From contig NZ_JARGET010000019.1 in NCBI RefSeq assembly GCF_029210485.1, positions 1 through 64,000 on the forward strand: a stretch of DNA of 64,000 bases, given 5' to 3'. This DNA is from Hoeflea sp. YIM 152468. Its GTDB lineage: Bacteria > Pseudomonadota > Alphaproteobacteria > Rhizobiales > Rhizobiaceae. The position numbers and the translations under genes were made by a program. Shown here piece by piece: positions 25,158 to 34,661 of the stretch; position 1 is the first letter of the stretch; every line of letters begins with the position of its first letter. Under the pieces are notes generated by a model, which saw nothing but the letters and a program-made list of their open reading frames with translations, searched no databases and was not told the origin of the DNA.

Positions 25158-25190
25158 TCCTACCACGAGAATGTTCGCAAACTTGTTCAT
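25134..25190 (-). CDS. ilv leader peptide
   Basis: An 18-codon frame reads MNKFANILVVGSRMGRVA and ends in TAG. The Ile-Leu-Val-Val run (ATT CTC GTG GTA) is the hallmark of branched-chain amino-acid leader peptides whose translation senses charged tRNA. It is followed at once by nested hairpins and an intrinsic terminator, then ilvI. There is no good Shine-Dalgarno sequence; the likely -10 element ends only 7 bases before the ATG, so the mRNA may be leaderless. Too short for gene callers and recognised here only by context. Confidence 0.85.
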   Translation of the reverse strand: MNKFANILVVGSRMGRVA

Positions 25191-25197
25191 GCCAGAA

Positions 25198-25226
25198 GTC
25201 GTACCGCCTCGCAAACCCTGCGTCAA
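25198..25226 (-). promoter_or_regulatory. candidate promoter for the ilv leader and ilvI-ilvN
   Basis: On the minus strand TTGACG (25226-25221) and TACGAC (25203-25198) are separated by 17 bases. The -35 element is near-consensus for the housekeeping sigma factor and the -10 element is weak. Transcription would start at about 25191-25190, that is, at or next to the A of the leader-peptide ATG. Confidence 0.5.
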
Positions 25227-25303
25227 CGGGTTTGTTGCCGCAATATTGCCTAAAAACGTTCAGTTTCCCAAGACTTGCAACGCCCCATTAACTTCGCAAT
25301 GCG

Positions 25304-27250
25304 ATGGTCGGGGCCATGGAAAACGGCAAGAGCATGGACAGCGAACCGACATCAACGACCCCGGAGCCGGAAGACGGCAGCGAACGCCGCGGCACATTTG
25401 CAGCCGGAAACCGGTTGATGGGCCGTGTGACCGGCTGCTCCGGATCGAAGGCGACCGTGAGCGCATTTGCCGAAAAAGACGGCAATGGCCTGGCGGAGCT
25501 CTGGTCGGTGGGCCGCCTGATTTCCATCAGTGTCGGCGCCAACCGGGTGGCTGCTCTGGTCTGCTCGATGCAAACGGCAACGTCATCCTGGAATGAAACC
25601 GACGAAAACGTCATGCATATCGATGTCGAGCTGGTGGGCGAGATTCGCACCGGCGTGAACGGCAAGACCGAGTTCAGCGCCGGCATATCGCAATATCCCT
25701 ATCTCGGTGCCGTGGCGCACCGTATGCGGTCGTCGGATCTGGCCGCGATTTACGATCCCGGCGTCAACGACACGGCCGTCATCGGCAAGCTGACCCAGGA
25801 CACCTCACTGGGTGCGCTCATTCATATTCCCTCGCTGCTGTCGCGGCATTTCGCTGTCGTCGGAACAACCGGTGTCGGCAAGACCACGGCGGTGACGCTG
25901 CTGGTGCACAAGGCCCTCAAGTCCGACCCCTCCCTGCGGGTGCTGATCCTTGATCCGCACAATGAATTCGCCGCCGCCTTTCCCACTGAATCGATCGTCA
26001 TCGATACCGATACGCTGGATTTGCCGTTCTGGCTGTTCAAGCTTGAGGAATTCACTGAAGTCCTGTTCCGCGGACGGCCGCCGATCATGGACGAGGTCGA
26101 CATTCTGCGCGATCTGATCCCTGAAGCCAAACGCATGTTCAAGGGCACAACCGACACGGCGCTGCTTCGTCGCGGGCCGGAAAAATCGTCGCTGACCGCC
26201 GACACCCCGGTGCCCTATCGGGTCGCCGACCTGCTGGCATTGATCGACGAACGGATCGGCAAGCTGGAAGGCCGGACAGAAAAGCCGTTCCTGCGTTCGC
26301 TCAAGGTCCGCGTGCAGGCCGCGATCAATGACCCGCGCTATGAATTCATGTTCTCGTCAAACACCATCCATGACACCATCCTGACGACAATCAGCCATAT
26401 CTTCCGCATTCCCGGAGACGGCAAGCCGGTCACCACGTTTCAGCTGTCGGGCATTCCTTCCGAGGTGGTCAACTCCGTCGCATCGATCCTGTGCCGCATG
26501 GCGTTCGAAATCGCGCTGTGGAGTGCCGGCGGCGTCCGCATCCTGGTGGTCTGCGAAGAAGCCCACCGTTACGTGCCGTCCGATCCGAAGCTTGGATTTT
26601 TCCCGACAAGGCAGGCCATCTCGCGGATTGCCAAGGAAGGCCGCAAATACGGCGTCAGCCTCGGCGTGATCACCCAGCGTCCCGGCGAACTTGATCCGAC
26701 GATCCTGTCGCAGTGCTCGACCGTGTTCGCCATGCGGTTGTCCAACGACCATGACCAGGACATCATCCGCTCGGCGATTCCCGATTCATCGGCCTCGACC
26801 ATGAGCTTTCTCTCCTCGATCGGCAATGGCGAGGCGATCGCTTTCGGCGAGGCGGTGGCGGTTCCCATGCGCATGATGTTCGAGCGGGTTCCCGAGAACG
26901 TGCTGCCGCGGGCAAATTCAGGTTTGCAACCGATACATCGCGGCGACCCGAATGCGGTGGACCTGACCAAGATCGTGAAGCGGATGCGGCATATCGACGA
27001 TACCCAAAAGCCTGCTGCACCGGCGGCTGACACGCTCACGCACCAGCAGCCTTCAATCGACCCGTCGGATGGATTTGACGTCGCGGCGGCTCATCGCCGC
27101 CTGTCCGACAGTCAATCGCGTCACAACCCCGCCTACCCGCCTCAGGACAGCGGGCCTGCGGCTCCGGCTCCCGCCACGCCGCGCAGCGAGTACAGCTCGA
27201 TCCGGTCGAGCCTGTTGAAAAAGCCGCTGTCTTCGCTGATCAAACCCTGA
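25304..27250 (+). CDS. HerA-like ATPase (DUF87)
   Basis: The 648-residue protein has an N-terminal beta-barrel (HAS-barrel, about 35-150) and a HerA/FtsK-type hexameric ATPase core. Walker A is HFAVVGTTGVGKTTAVTLLVHKAL (about 186-208), Walker B ILVVCEEAHRYVP (about 410), followed by SRIAKEGRKYGVSLGVITQRPGELDPTILSQCSTVFAMRL (sensor region). The C-terminal 80 residues are Pro/Ala-rich and probably disordered. HerA proteins pump or unwind DNA and often pair with a nuclease (NurA, SIR2 or others); none is adjacent. Start could also be ATG 25316. The 5' end overlaps the region upstream of the divergent ilv leader. Confidence 0.88.
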   Translation: MVGAMENGKSMDSEPTSTTPEPEDGSERRGTFAAGNRLMGRVTGCSGSKATVSAFAEKDGNGLAELWSVGRLISISVGANRVAALVCSMQTATSSWNETDENVMHIDVELVGEIRTGVNGKTEFSAGISQYPYLGAVAHRMRSSDLAAIYDPGVNDTAVIGKLTQDTSLGALIHIPSLLSRHFAVVGTTGVGKTTAVTLLVHKALKSDPSLRVLILDPHNEFAAAFPTESIVIDTDTLDLPFWLFKLEEFTEVLFRGRPPIMDEVDILRDLIPEAKRMFKGTTDTALLRRGPEKSSLTADTPVPYRVADLLALIDERIGKLEGRTEKPFLRSLKVRVQAAINDPRYEFMFSSNTIHDTILTTISHIFRIPGDGKPVTTFQLSGIPSEVVNSVASILCRMAFEIALWSAGGVRILVVCEEAHRYVPSDPKLGFFPTRQAISRIAKEGRKYGVSLGVITQRPGELDPTILSQCSTVFAMRLSNDHDQDIIRSAIPDSSASTMSFLSSIGNGEAIAFGEAVAVPMRMMFERVPENVLPRANSGLQPIHRGDPNAVDLTKIVKRMRHIDDTQKPAAPAADTLTHQQPSIDPSDGFDVAAAHRRLSDSQSRHNPAYPPQDSGPAAPAPATPRSEYSSIRSSLLKKPLSSLIKP

Positions 27251-27328
27251 GGCCTGCCCGGCAGTCTGCAAACTTTTGCAATGGAATGGTTTTGTCCCGG
27301 CGGCAGAGCCCCCTTCCCGAAAAAGGGG

Positions 27329-28102
27329 TCAGGCGGCGCACACCCGGTTGCGGCCCTGCCGCTTGGCCTGGTAGAGTTGCTTGTCGGCCCGGCGATAGAG
27401 ATCCTCGCCGCTTTCCTCGCCGTCCCAGATCGCCAATCCGGCGCTCACGGTGACCTTCAATGTGACATTGCCATTGCGGACAGCGATTTCCGAGACCGCC
27501 TGCCTGATGCGGTCCGACAGGTTGAAGAGTTGGCTCTCGCTGATGTTGGGGGACAGGATCGCGAACTCCTCACCGCCAAGCCGCGCCACGACATCATGGT
27601 AGCGGATGAACATGCGCAGACATTCGGCAACCCGTCGCAGGACCTCATCACCGATATCATGCCCGTGCGTGTCATTGACGGTCTTGAAGTGATCGAGATC
27701 GAGGATCACCATGCCTATGGGTTTGCCGATGCTGCTGAAGGCACTGATGTACTCCGTCAGAGCATCATCAAAATAGCGGCGATTGTACACGCCGGTCAGA
27801 CCGTCGGTAACGGCGGCGTGCTCCAGCGACAAGGACCGCACCGAGAGCGACTCGGTCATTTTCTCCAGTGTGCCACGTTCACTGAGGCCGCGGCTCAATG
27901 TCGGAAGCACCAGAGTGGCGCCACACACCACCGAAAGGCCGGTCAAAACAGCACTCATCATCGCGAATTTCGCAGCGGCATCCCCGCCTCCGACGACAAG
28001 TCCGCCAGAGGCGGCGGAGTAGGCCGCCCATGCAAACAGTCCGCCAAACCCCGCAAGGGCGATCAGCAAAAAGAAGAAAAGTTCAACTTTATGAAAGCGC
28101 AT
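27329..28102 (-). CDS. membrane-anchored diguanylate cyclase (GGDEF)
   Basis: The 257-residue protein has two N-terminal transmembrane helices (VELFFFLLIALAGFGGLFAWAAY and MMSAVLTGLSVVCGATLVL), a short coiled linker and a GGDEF domain from about residue 95: DGLTGVYNRRYFDDAL, DLDHFKTVNDTHGHDIGDEVL and the active-site GGEEF in ARLGGEEFAIL. It should make cyclic-di-GMP from GTP; no I-site RxxD is evident just before the GGEEF. Start ATG 28102 is chosen over the longer form. Its input is unknown because no recognised sensor domain is present. Confidence 0.9.
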   Translation of the reverse strand: MRFHKVELFFFLLIALAGFGGLFAWAAYSAASGGLVVGGGDAAAKFAMMSAVLTGLSVVCGATLVLPTLSRGLSERGTLEKMTESLSVRSLSLEHAAVTDGLTGVYNRRYFDDALTEYISAFSSIGKPIGMVILDLDHFKTVNDTHGHDIGDEVLRRVAECLRMFIRYHDVVARLGGEEFAILSPNISESQLFNLSDRIRQAVSEIAVRNGNVTLKVTVSAGLAIWDGEESGEDLYRRADKQLYQAKRQGRNRVCAA

Positions 28103-28197
28103 GGCCCAACAAAAACCCGAATATCTATCGGTCAATTCTAGAGGCAAGTCGTTATATTTGGCTTAACGGCTGGTCGATAGTGGCGACTGGTTGCTGT

Positions 28198-29103
28198 CTA
28201 GTTGTCATGCATCAGCCTGACCCAGTCTTGGTCAAGCTGGTTTCGGAACCAGGTCATCTGACGCTTGGCGTATTGCCGTGTGGCGGCCCGGGCCAGCTCA
28301 ACAGCCTGCTCGAGCGAGAGATGACCAGCCAGATATTGCGCGAGCTGGCTTACGCCGATGGCTTTCATGGCCGGGTGTTGCGGTGGAACATCCAGCGCAA
28401 GCAGCCGTTCGACCTCCTCCAGCGCGCCGTCCTGAATCATCTTGCCAAACCGGGTGTTGATGCGCGCGTGCAGCAGCGGCCTTGGAGGCTCCAGCACGAG
28501 GCAACGGGCGCTGGACGGATCGATGATCGCAGGACGGCCCTGCCCCTGAAACTCCGCGATCGACCGCCCGGTCGCCAGAATGACCTCAAGCGCACGCAGG
28601 ATGCGCTGCCGGTCCGCCGGGCGGAGCCGTTCGGCCATGCCTGGATCAAGCCGCGCAAGCTCGGCAGAAAGCGGTTCTATGCCTTCGCTCTCCAGTCGGG
28701 CCCGCAGATCATCGCGGATGGCGGCAGGAATTGTCGGCATGTCGGACAAACCGCCGGTGAGCGCGCGGAAATACAGTCCCGTCCCGCCGACGACAATCGG
28801 AAGTGCACCACGGGCACGGATGCCGGCAATCGCGTCGGTTGCCTGCTCAACCCAGATGCCGGTGGAATAGGCCGACTGCGGCGGCACATGGCCATAGAGA
28901 TGGTGGGGCACGGCATCCAGATCCTGCGCATCCGGGCGCGCGGTCAGCCGGTCGAGCACACCGTAAACCTGCATGGAATCCGCATTGACGATTTCACCGC
29001 CGTGTTGACGCGCCATCTCAAGCGCCAGCGCGGACTTGCCGCTGGCGGTCGGCCCGGCTATCAAAACCGCCGAGATACCTTGTTGCAGGAGTTTTTGTTC
29101 CAT
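28198..29103 (-). CDS. miaA: tRNA dimethylallyltransferase
   Basis: The 301-residue enzyme adds a dimethylallyl group to A37 of tRNAs that read U-starting codons. Motifs are Walker A IAGPTASGKSALALEMA (about 14-30), NADSMQVYGVLDRLTARP, VGGTGLYFRALTGGL and the C-terminal ATRQYAKRQMTWFRNQ. The ATG at 29103 overlaps the serB start codon on the opposite strand (shared CATG), so the TTG-initiated longer frame is unlikely. It is divergent from serB with no intergenic DNA at all. Confidence 0.95.
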   Translation of the reverse strand: MEQKLLQQGISAVLIAGPTASGKSALALEMARQHGGEIVNADSMQVYGVLDRLTARPDAQDLDAVPHHLYGHVPPQSAYSTGIWVEQATDAIAGIRARGALPIVVGGTGLYFRALTGGLSDMPTIPAAIRDDLRARLESEGIEPLSAELARLDPGMAERLRPADRQRILRALEVILATGRSIAEFQGQGRPAIIDPSSARCLVLEPPRPLLHARINTRFGKMIQDGALEEVERLLALDVPPQHPAMKAIGVSQLAQYLAGHLSLEQAVELARAATRQYAKRQMTWFRNQLDQDWVRLMHDN

Positions 29104-29992
29104 GGCCCTCGTTGCCACGCTTGTCGCCAATCCGTCAAACCCTGTTCTGTCGCCAAAACTGGGCGAAGCGGCTTGTCAGGCCGTAGATGGCGCCGGCCTT
29201 TACTGGCTCGCCGATGGAATCGCCTGCGATATCGCACTCAGAAGCGGAGCCGACGCGGATGCGGCTTTGGCCGGTCTGAGAACTGCTGTTGGTGACTTGC
29301 CTGTCGACGCAGCGGTTCAGCCGGCCGAGACGCGACGCAAGCAAATCCTCATCGCCGACATGGATTCGACCATGATCGGCCAGGAATGCATTGACGAACT
29401 GGCGGCCGAAGTCGGGCTCAAGCAGCGGGTGGCGGCCATCACCGCACGCGCCATGAATGGCGAGATCGCGTTTGAGCCGGCTCTGCGGGAACGGGTCGCT
29501 CTGCTCAAGGGCTTGCCAATCTCCGTGATCGCCCAGGTGATCGAAAACCGTATCACGCTGACGCCGGGCGGCCGCGAACTGGTTGCCACCATGCGCGCCC
29601 ATGGCCACTACACCGCGCTGGTGTCGGGCGGCTTTACCTCGTTCACCTCGGTGGTGGCGGCAATGCTCGGGTTTGACGAAAACCGCGCCAATATCCTCGA
29701 AAGCCAGGACGGCGTGCTGAGCGGCACGGTGCGCGAGCCGATCCTGGGCAAGCAGGCCAAGGTCGATGCGCTTGAAGACATCGCCGCCCGCCTCGGACTT
29801 GATCCGGCTGATGCCATCGCCGTTGGCGACGGAGCCAATGATCTGGGCATGCTGGGAATTGCCGGCTCAGGTGTGGCGCTGCATGCCAAACCGGCAGTCG
29901 CAGCCCAGGCCGGTATCCGCATCGATCATGGCGACTTGTCGGCCCTGCTGTATCTGCAGGGCTACCGGCGGACCGATTTCGTCACTGCATGA
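29102..29992 (+). CDS. serB: phosphoserine phosphatase
   Basis: The 296-residue HAD phosphatase catalyses the last step of serine synthesis. It begins MALVATLVANPSNPVLS, then has the catalytic loop LIADMDSTMIGQECIDELA (two aspartates, about residues 83-90), VSGGFTSFTSVVAA (motif II Ser) and GKQAKVD...VGDGANDLGML (motifs III-IV). AGGAG is about 12 bases before the ATG. The gene overlaps the start of miaA on the other strand and is overlapped by 4 bp at its end by the acetyltransferase gene. Confidence 0.95.
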   Translation: MALVATLVANPSNPVLSPKLGEAACQAVDGAGLYWLADGIACDIALRSGADADAALAGLRTAVGDLPVDAAVQPAETRRKQILIADMDSTMIGQECIDELAAEVGLKQRVAAITARAMNGEIAFEPALRERVALLKGLPISVIAQVIENRITLTPGGRELVATMRAHGHYTALVSGGFTSFTSVVAAMLGFDENRANILESQDGVLSGTVREPILGKQAKVDALEDIAARLGLDPADAIAVGDGANDLGMLGIAGSGVALHAKPAVAAQAGIRIDHGDLSALLYLQGYRRTDFVTA

Positions 29993-30543
29993 CGCCGCTC
30001 AGAACAGAACGCCTGATCCTGCGCAACTGGCAGACACGCGACCGGGACCTGTTTCATCTGATCAATTCGGATGAGCAGGTGATGGAATTCTTTCCGATGC
30101 GGCGCAGCCGGGCGGAAGCCGACGCGATAATGGACCGGATTGCAGCCGGCATCACACAGAACGGGTTCGGTTTCGCTGCGGTCGAGATCGCCGAGACTGG
30201 CGACCTGGCCGGCTTCGCCGGCTTGCACATCACCAACGGGCTGCCGGTCGCTGAAGACGGCGCGATCGAGATCGGCTGGCGGCTGGCGCCGCGGTACTGG
30301 GGCAAGGGATACGCCACCGAGGCGGCGCGGCGCTGGCTCGACTTCGGCTTCGATGATCTGGGGCTTGAGCGGATCATCAGCTTTGCGGTCGCCAACAACC
30401 ACCGCTCGACAGCCGTGATGCAGCGGACCGGCATGCGCCCTCGCCCCGATCTCAGTTTCGATCATCCGGGGGTGCCCGGCACATATCCGCAGCTCAAGCG
30501 GCATGTGTTTTACGAGATGCTGCCCGGTGACCCGCGCGGCTGA
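29989..30543 (+). CDS. GNAT family N-acetyltransferase (RimJ/RimL type)
   Basis: The 184-residue protein starts TPLRTERLILRNWQTRDRDLFHLINSDEQVMEFFPMRRS. It contains the acetyl-CoA-binding segment IGWRLAPRYWGKGYATEAARRWLDFGFDDLGLERIISFAVANNHRSTAVMQRTGMR, matching RimJ/RimL-like acetyltransferases that modify protein N-termini or small molecules. It overlaps serB by the ATGA tetranucleotide, so the two are co-translated. The actual acceptor is unknown. Confidence 0.9.
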   Translation: MTPLRTERLILRNWQTRDRDLFHLINSDEQVMEFFPMRRSRAEADAIMDRIAAGITQNGFGFAAVEIAETGDLAGFAGLHITNGLPVAEDGAIEIGWRLAPRYWGKGYATEAARRWLDFGFDDLGLERIISFAVANNHRSTAVMQRTGMRPRPDLSFDHPGVPGTYPQLKRHVFYEMLPGDPRG

Positions 30544-30570
30544 CGCACACTCGGATCGGGACATGACAAA

Positions 30571-30588
30571 GGCGGCCCGAAAGCCGCC
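30571..30588. terminator. stem-loop between convergent GNAT and degP genes
   Basis: GGCGGC and GCCGCC (6-bp stem) around CCGAAA lie 28 bp after the acetyltransferase stop and before the degP stop. The U-run after it is poor (GTTGATCTG), so it may be a weak bidirectional terminator. Confidence 0.4.
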
Positions 30589-30615
30589 GTTGATCTGATT
30601 CTTGCGGCGACAGCG

Positions 30616-32091
<1,476 letters not shown>

Positions 32092-32118
32092 CGGCAAGGT
32101 CTCCTTGAAGGGCATTCC

Positions 32119-32139
32119 TTGTACAATACTTGGTACCAA
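32119..32139. promoter_or_regulatory. paired palindromes upstream of degP
   Basis: TTGTACAA (32119-32126) and TTGGTACCAA (32130-32139) are two perfect palindromes whose centres are 12 bp apart, 28-48 bp upstream of the degP start. Spaced palindromes like these could bind a response regulator or dimeric repressor controlling the envelope-stress protease; no binding evidence exists. Confidence 0.35.
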
Positions 32140-32183
32140 AGTATGGCGCCAGAGCCTCGTTTGCCTGGATGCGCACATCGGCA

Positions 32184-32216
32184 CTATCGTTCAAGGGTAC
32201 AGAGTCGAACGCGACA
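32184..32216 (-). repeat. possible decayed copy of the dispersed palindromic repeat
   Basis: This short stretch upstream of degP keeps only the hairpin part (CTATCGTTCAAGG ... GTCGAACGCGACA) in the same order as the 65-bp elements at 7219 and 15818. The arms are partly degraded and the 5' half is missing or diverged, so the relationship is tentative. Confidence 0.35.
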
Positions 32217-32261
32217 GGATGGGTCCGGCGGGATCAGCCACGTTGGCATCCGCGCGCGCGA

Positions 32262-32450
32262 TCAGAAATTGCGCGCCAGATAGACCAAGCCGACCCCGAT
32301 CGCCAAGGCGACGACGCCGAAAACGCGCAGATGCTCGTCACCGAGCTTGGGCAATTCCTCCGCCATGCGGCGGATAAAGGAAGGGGCCAGCGCATAGGCC
32401 AGCCCCTCCACAACAAGCACAAGTCCAACCGCCAGAAAGAAAAAGCTCAC
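32262..32450 (-). CDS. DUF2065 family small membrane protein
   Basis: The 62-residue protein consists of two helices (FFFLAVGLVLVVEGLAYAL and HLRVFGVVALAIGVGLVYLA) joined by PSFIRRMAEELPKLGDE, the typical DUF2065 sequence (P..lr.ma..l....d..lR..Gl.a...G). Translation starts at GTG 32450 with AAGGG upstream. It lies 17 bp after hflC, a conserved arrangement, and is likely to be part of the HflKC unit; its function is unknown. Confidence 0.88.
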   Translation of the reverse strand: MSFFFLAVGLVLVVEGLAYALAPSFIRRMAEELPKLGDEHLRVFGVVALAIGVGLVYLARNF

Positions 32451-32467
32451 TGGCGATCACCCTTCAA

Positions 32468-33406
32468 TCAGTTGGCCGGAGCAGCCGAAGCCGCCGCATT
32501 CGCCGCAGCCGACGGAGCACCTGACTCGGCGCCCGCCGCACTGTTGAAGTAGCGGAAGAACTCCGAGGTTGGCGACAGCACCATCGTTGTGCCGCTGTCG
32601 GCAAGCGCCTGGGCGTAGGCATTCATCGACCGGTAGAATTCAAAGAATTCCGAATCGCGCGAGAATGCTTCCGCGAAGATGCGGTTGCGTTCACCGTCAC
32701 CCTCACCGCGGATGAGCTCAGCATCACGGGCGGCTTCGGAGACAATCTCGACAACCTGACGGTCGGCGATGGCCCGGATACGCTGGGCCGCCTCATTGCC
32801 GCGTGCACGGATCAATTCGGCTTCGGCAAGGCGCTCGGCCTTCATCCGCTCGAAGGTCTGCTGCGAGACTTCCTGAGTGAGGTCTGTCCGGCGGATCCGC
32901 ACATCGTCAATGCGCAGGCCGAGCGATGTGGCTTCGGGACGGAGCTGATCACGCACTTCTCGCATCATCGAGGTGCGCTCTTCCGACAGTGCCGCCTCAA
33001 ACCCGCGCAGACCGTAAACCGTCCGCAAGGCCGAGTTCAGACGAGTCCGGAGCCGGGATTCGGCCGCGACCAGATCACCGGAAACCGTCTGGCGGAACCT
33101 CCGCGCATCAGCGATCTTGTAAAGCACGAACGCATCGACTTCGTAGAACTTGCCGCCCGAGACCTGCACACGAATATTTTCGAGATCGAAGCGCAGGGCC
33201 CGGTCCTCGACATATTGCACGGTGTCTGCGTCGATGAAGGCAAACGGCAGTTTGAAGTACAGACCGGGTTCGGTCTTCACATCCTGAATTTCACCGAAGC
33301 GGACAACAATTGCCTGCTGCCGCTCGTTGACGACAAACAGCGATGACCAGGCGATGAAGAGGACGACGGCCAGAAGGCCAAGGATTAGGGGAAGACGATT
33401 ACCCAT
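32468..33406 (-). CDS. hflC: protease modulator HflC
   Basis: The 312-residue SPFH-domain protein has an N-terminal membrane anchor (LPLILGLLAVVLFIAWSSLFVV) and family motifs VNERQQAIVVRFGEI, ALRTVYGLRGFEAALSEERTSMMREV and the helical TQEVSQQTFERMKAERLAEAELIRARGNEAAQ. With HflK it forms the cage-like complex on the inner membrane that surrounds FtsH. The start codon overlaps the hflK stop by one base (TAATG) and GGAGG lies just upstream. An Ala-rich tail closes the protein. Confidence 0.95.
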   Translation of the reverse strand: MGNRLPLILGLLAVVLFIAWSSLFVVNERQQAIVVRFGEIQDVKTEPGLYFKLPFAFIDADTVQYVEDRALRFDLENIRVQVSGGKFYEVDAFVLYKIADARRFRQTVSGDLVAAESRLRTRLNSALRTVYGLRGFEAALSEERTSMMREVRDQLRPEATSLGLRIDDVRIRRTDLTQEVSQQTFERMKAERLAEAELIRARGNEAAQRIRAIADRQVVEIVSEAARDAELIRGEGDGERNRIFAEAFSRDSEFFEFYRSMNAYAQALADSGTTMVLSPTSEFFRYFNSAAGAESGAPSAAANAAASAAPAN

Positions 33407-34515
33407 TAGTTGGTGCCTCCGACGTTCTTGCGGATTTCAGGCAAGGGCAGATAGGGCACGACTCCGGAGCCGTTGCCATCCTGACCGATGATGACCTTGT
33501 CGGATCCGCCGAGAACCTTTTCAAGTGTTTCAAGGTACAGACGCGACCGGGTCACATCCGGCGCCTTGGCATATTCCTCATAGACCGACAGGAAACGCCC
33601 GGCTTCACCGGTCGCCTCGTTGACGACGCGGTCCTTGTAGGCGGACGCTTCTTCGCGAAGCTGGGCGCCTTCACCACGCGCCTGACCAAGCTTCTGGTTG
33701 GCGTACTGGTTGGACTCTTCCACGAAACGGTCTTCGTCCTGCTCGGCGCGCTGCACCTCGTCAAAGGCATCGGCCACTTCACGCGGCGGCGCCGCGTCTT
33801 CGATCGAGACCTGGTTGACCACGATGCCGGACGGGAAAGCGTCCATCACGGTCTGCATGATGGTCTGGACTTCCGTGGCGATGGCTTCACGATTGTCGCG
33901 GAAAATATCCTGCGCCGGCCTGCGGCCGACGACCTCGCGCATGGCGCTTTCGGCAACCTGGCGCAGCGTATCTTCAGGACGGGCGACATTGAACAGGAAC
34001 GCCTGGGGGTCCTGAACGGCATAGAGCACCTTGAACTCGACATCGACGATGTTCTGGTCGCCCGACAGCATCAGCCCGTCGCTCGATCCGGTACGGGAAG
34101 ACCCGCCGGTGTCCATTTCACGCTCGACAATCGTGGCCAACTCGACCGTCTCAAACGGCCAGAAAATCATGTGCAGGCCAGGCTGGGAGACCTCGTCCTT
34201 GGGCTTGCCGAAGCGCAGTTCGACACCGCGCTCGTCCGGCTGCACGGTGTAGACCGACTGCATCAGCCAGAGACCGGCGAGGCCAAGAATGACCAGTCCG
34301 ACAATCGCCTTGTTGCTGCCCGAACCGGGGCCGCCGCCGCCGGGAAGCACCTGGCGCAACTTGTCCTGGCCACGCCGGATCAACTCCTCAAGATCGGGTG
34401 GATTGCCGCCGCCGCGTGGCGGTTGCGGCCCCTTGCCCCATGGCCCCTGATTCCTGTCGCCGCCGCCGCCGCCCCATGGACCGCCGCTGCCTCCGTTTTG
34501 ATTACTCCAGGGCAT
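33406..34515 (-). CDS. hflK: protease modulator HflK
   Basis: The 369-residue protein begins MPWSNQNGGSGGPWGGGGG, the usual Gly-rich N-terminus. It has a single membrane helix (IVGLVILGLAGLWLMQSVYTV, about 75-95) and an SPFH domain with VQPDERGVELRFGKP, REVVGRRPAQDIFRDNREAI and QVSIEDAAPPREVADAFDEVQRAEQDEDRFVEESNQYAN. GAGGT precedes the ATG at 34515, so the much longer frame is rejected. It partners HflC to regulate the FtsH protease. Confidence 0.95.
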   Translation of the reverse strand: MPWSNQNGGSGGPWGGGGGDRNQGPWGKGPQPPRGGGNPPDLEELIRRGQDKLRQVLPGGGGPGSGSNKAIVGLVILGLAGLWLMQSVYTVQPDERGVELRFGKPKDEVSQPGLHMIFWPFETVELATIVEREMDTGGSSRTGSSDGLMLSGDQNIVDVEFKVLYAVQDPQAFLFNVARPEDTLRQVAESAMREVVGRRPAQDIFRDNREAIATEVQTIMQTVMDAFPSGIVVNQVSIEDAAPPREVADAFDEVQRAEQDEDRFVEESNQYANQKLGQARGEGAQLREEASAYKDRVVNEATGEAGRFLSVYEEYAKAPDVTRSRLYLETLEKVLGGSDKVIIGQDGNGSGVVPYLPLPEIRKNVGGTN

Positions 34516-34661
34516 CAATACCTCTTTTCGAACCGAGTTATGGCGCGACCCGGCAGCTAATCCCCGAAACGCGCACGCTGCCCTCGTTATAGGTATCGTC
34601 CGGTCCGCTTTCAACGCAGCATTGTCCAATAGGGCCGTGTTTGCGGTTTATTCCGGTCGAA

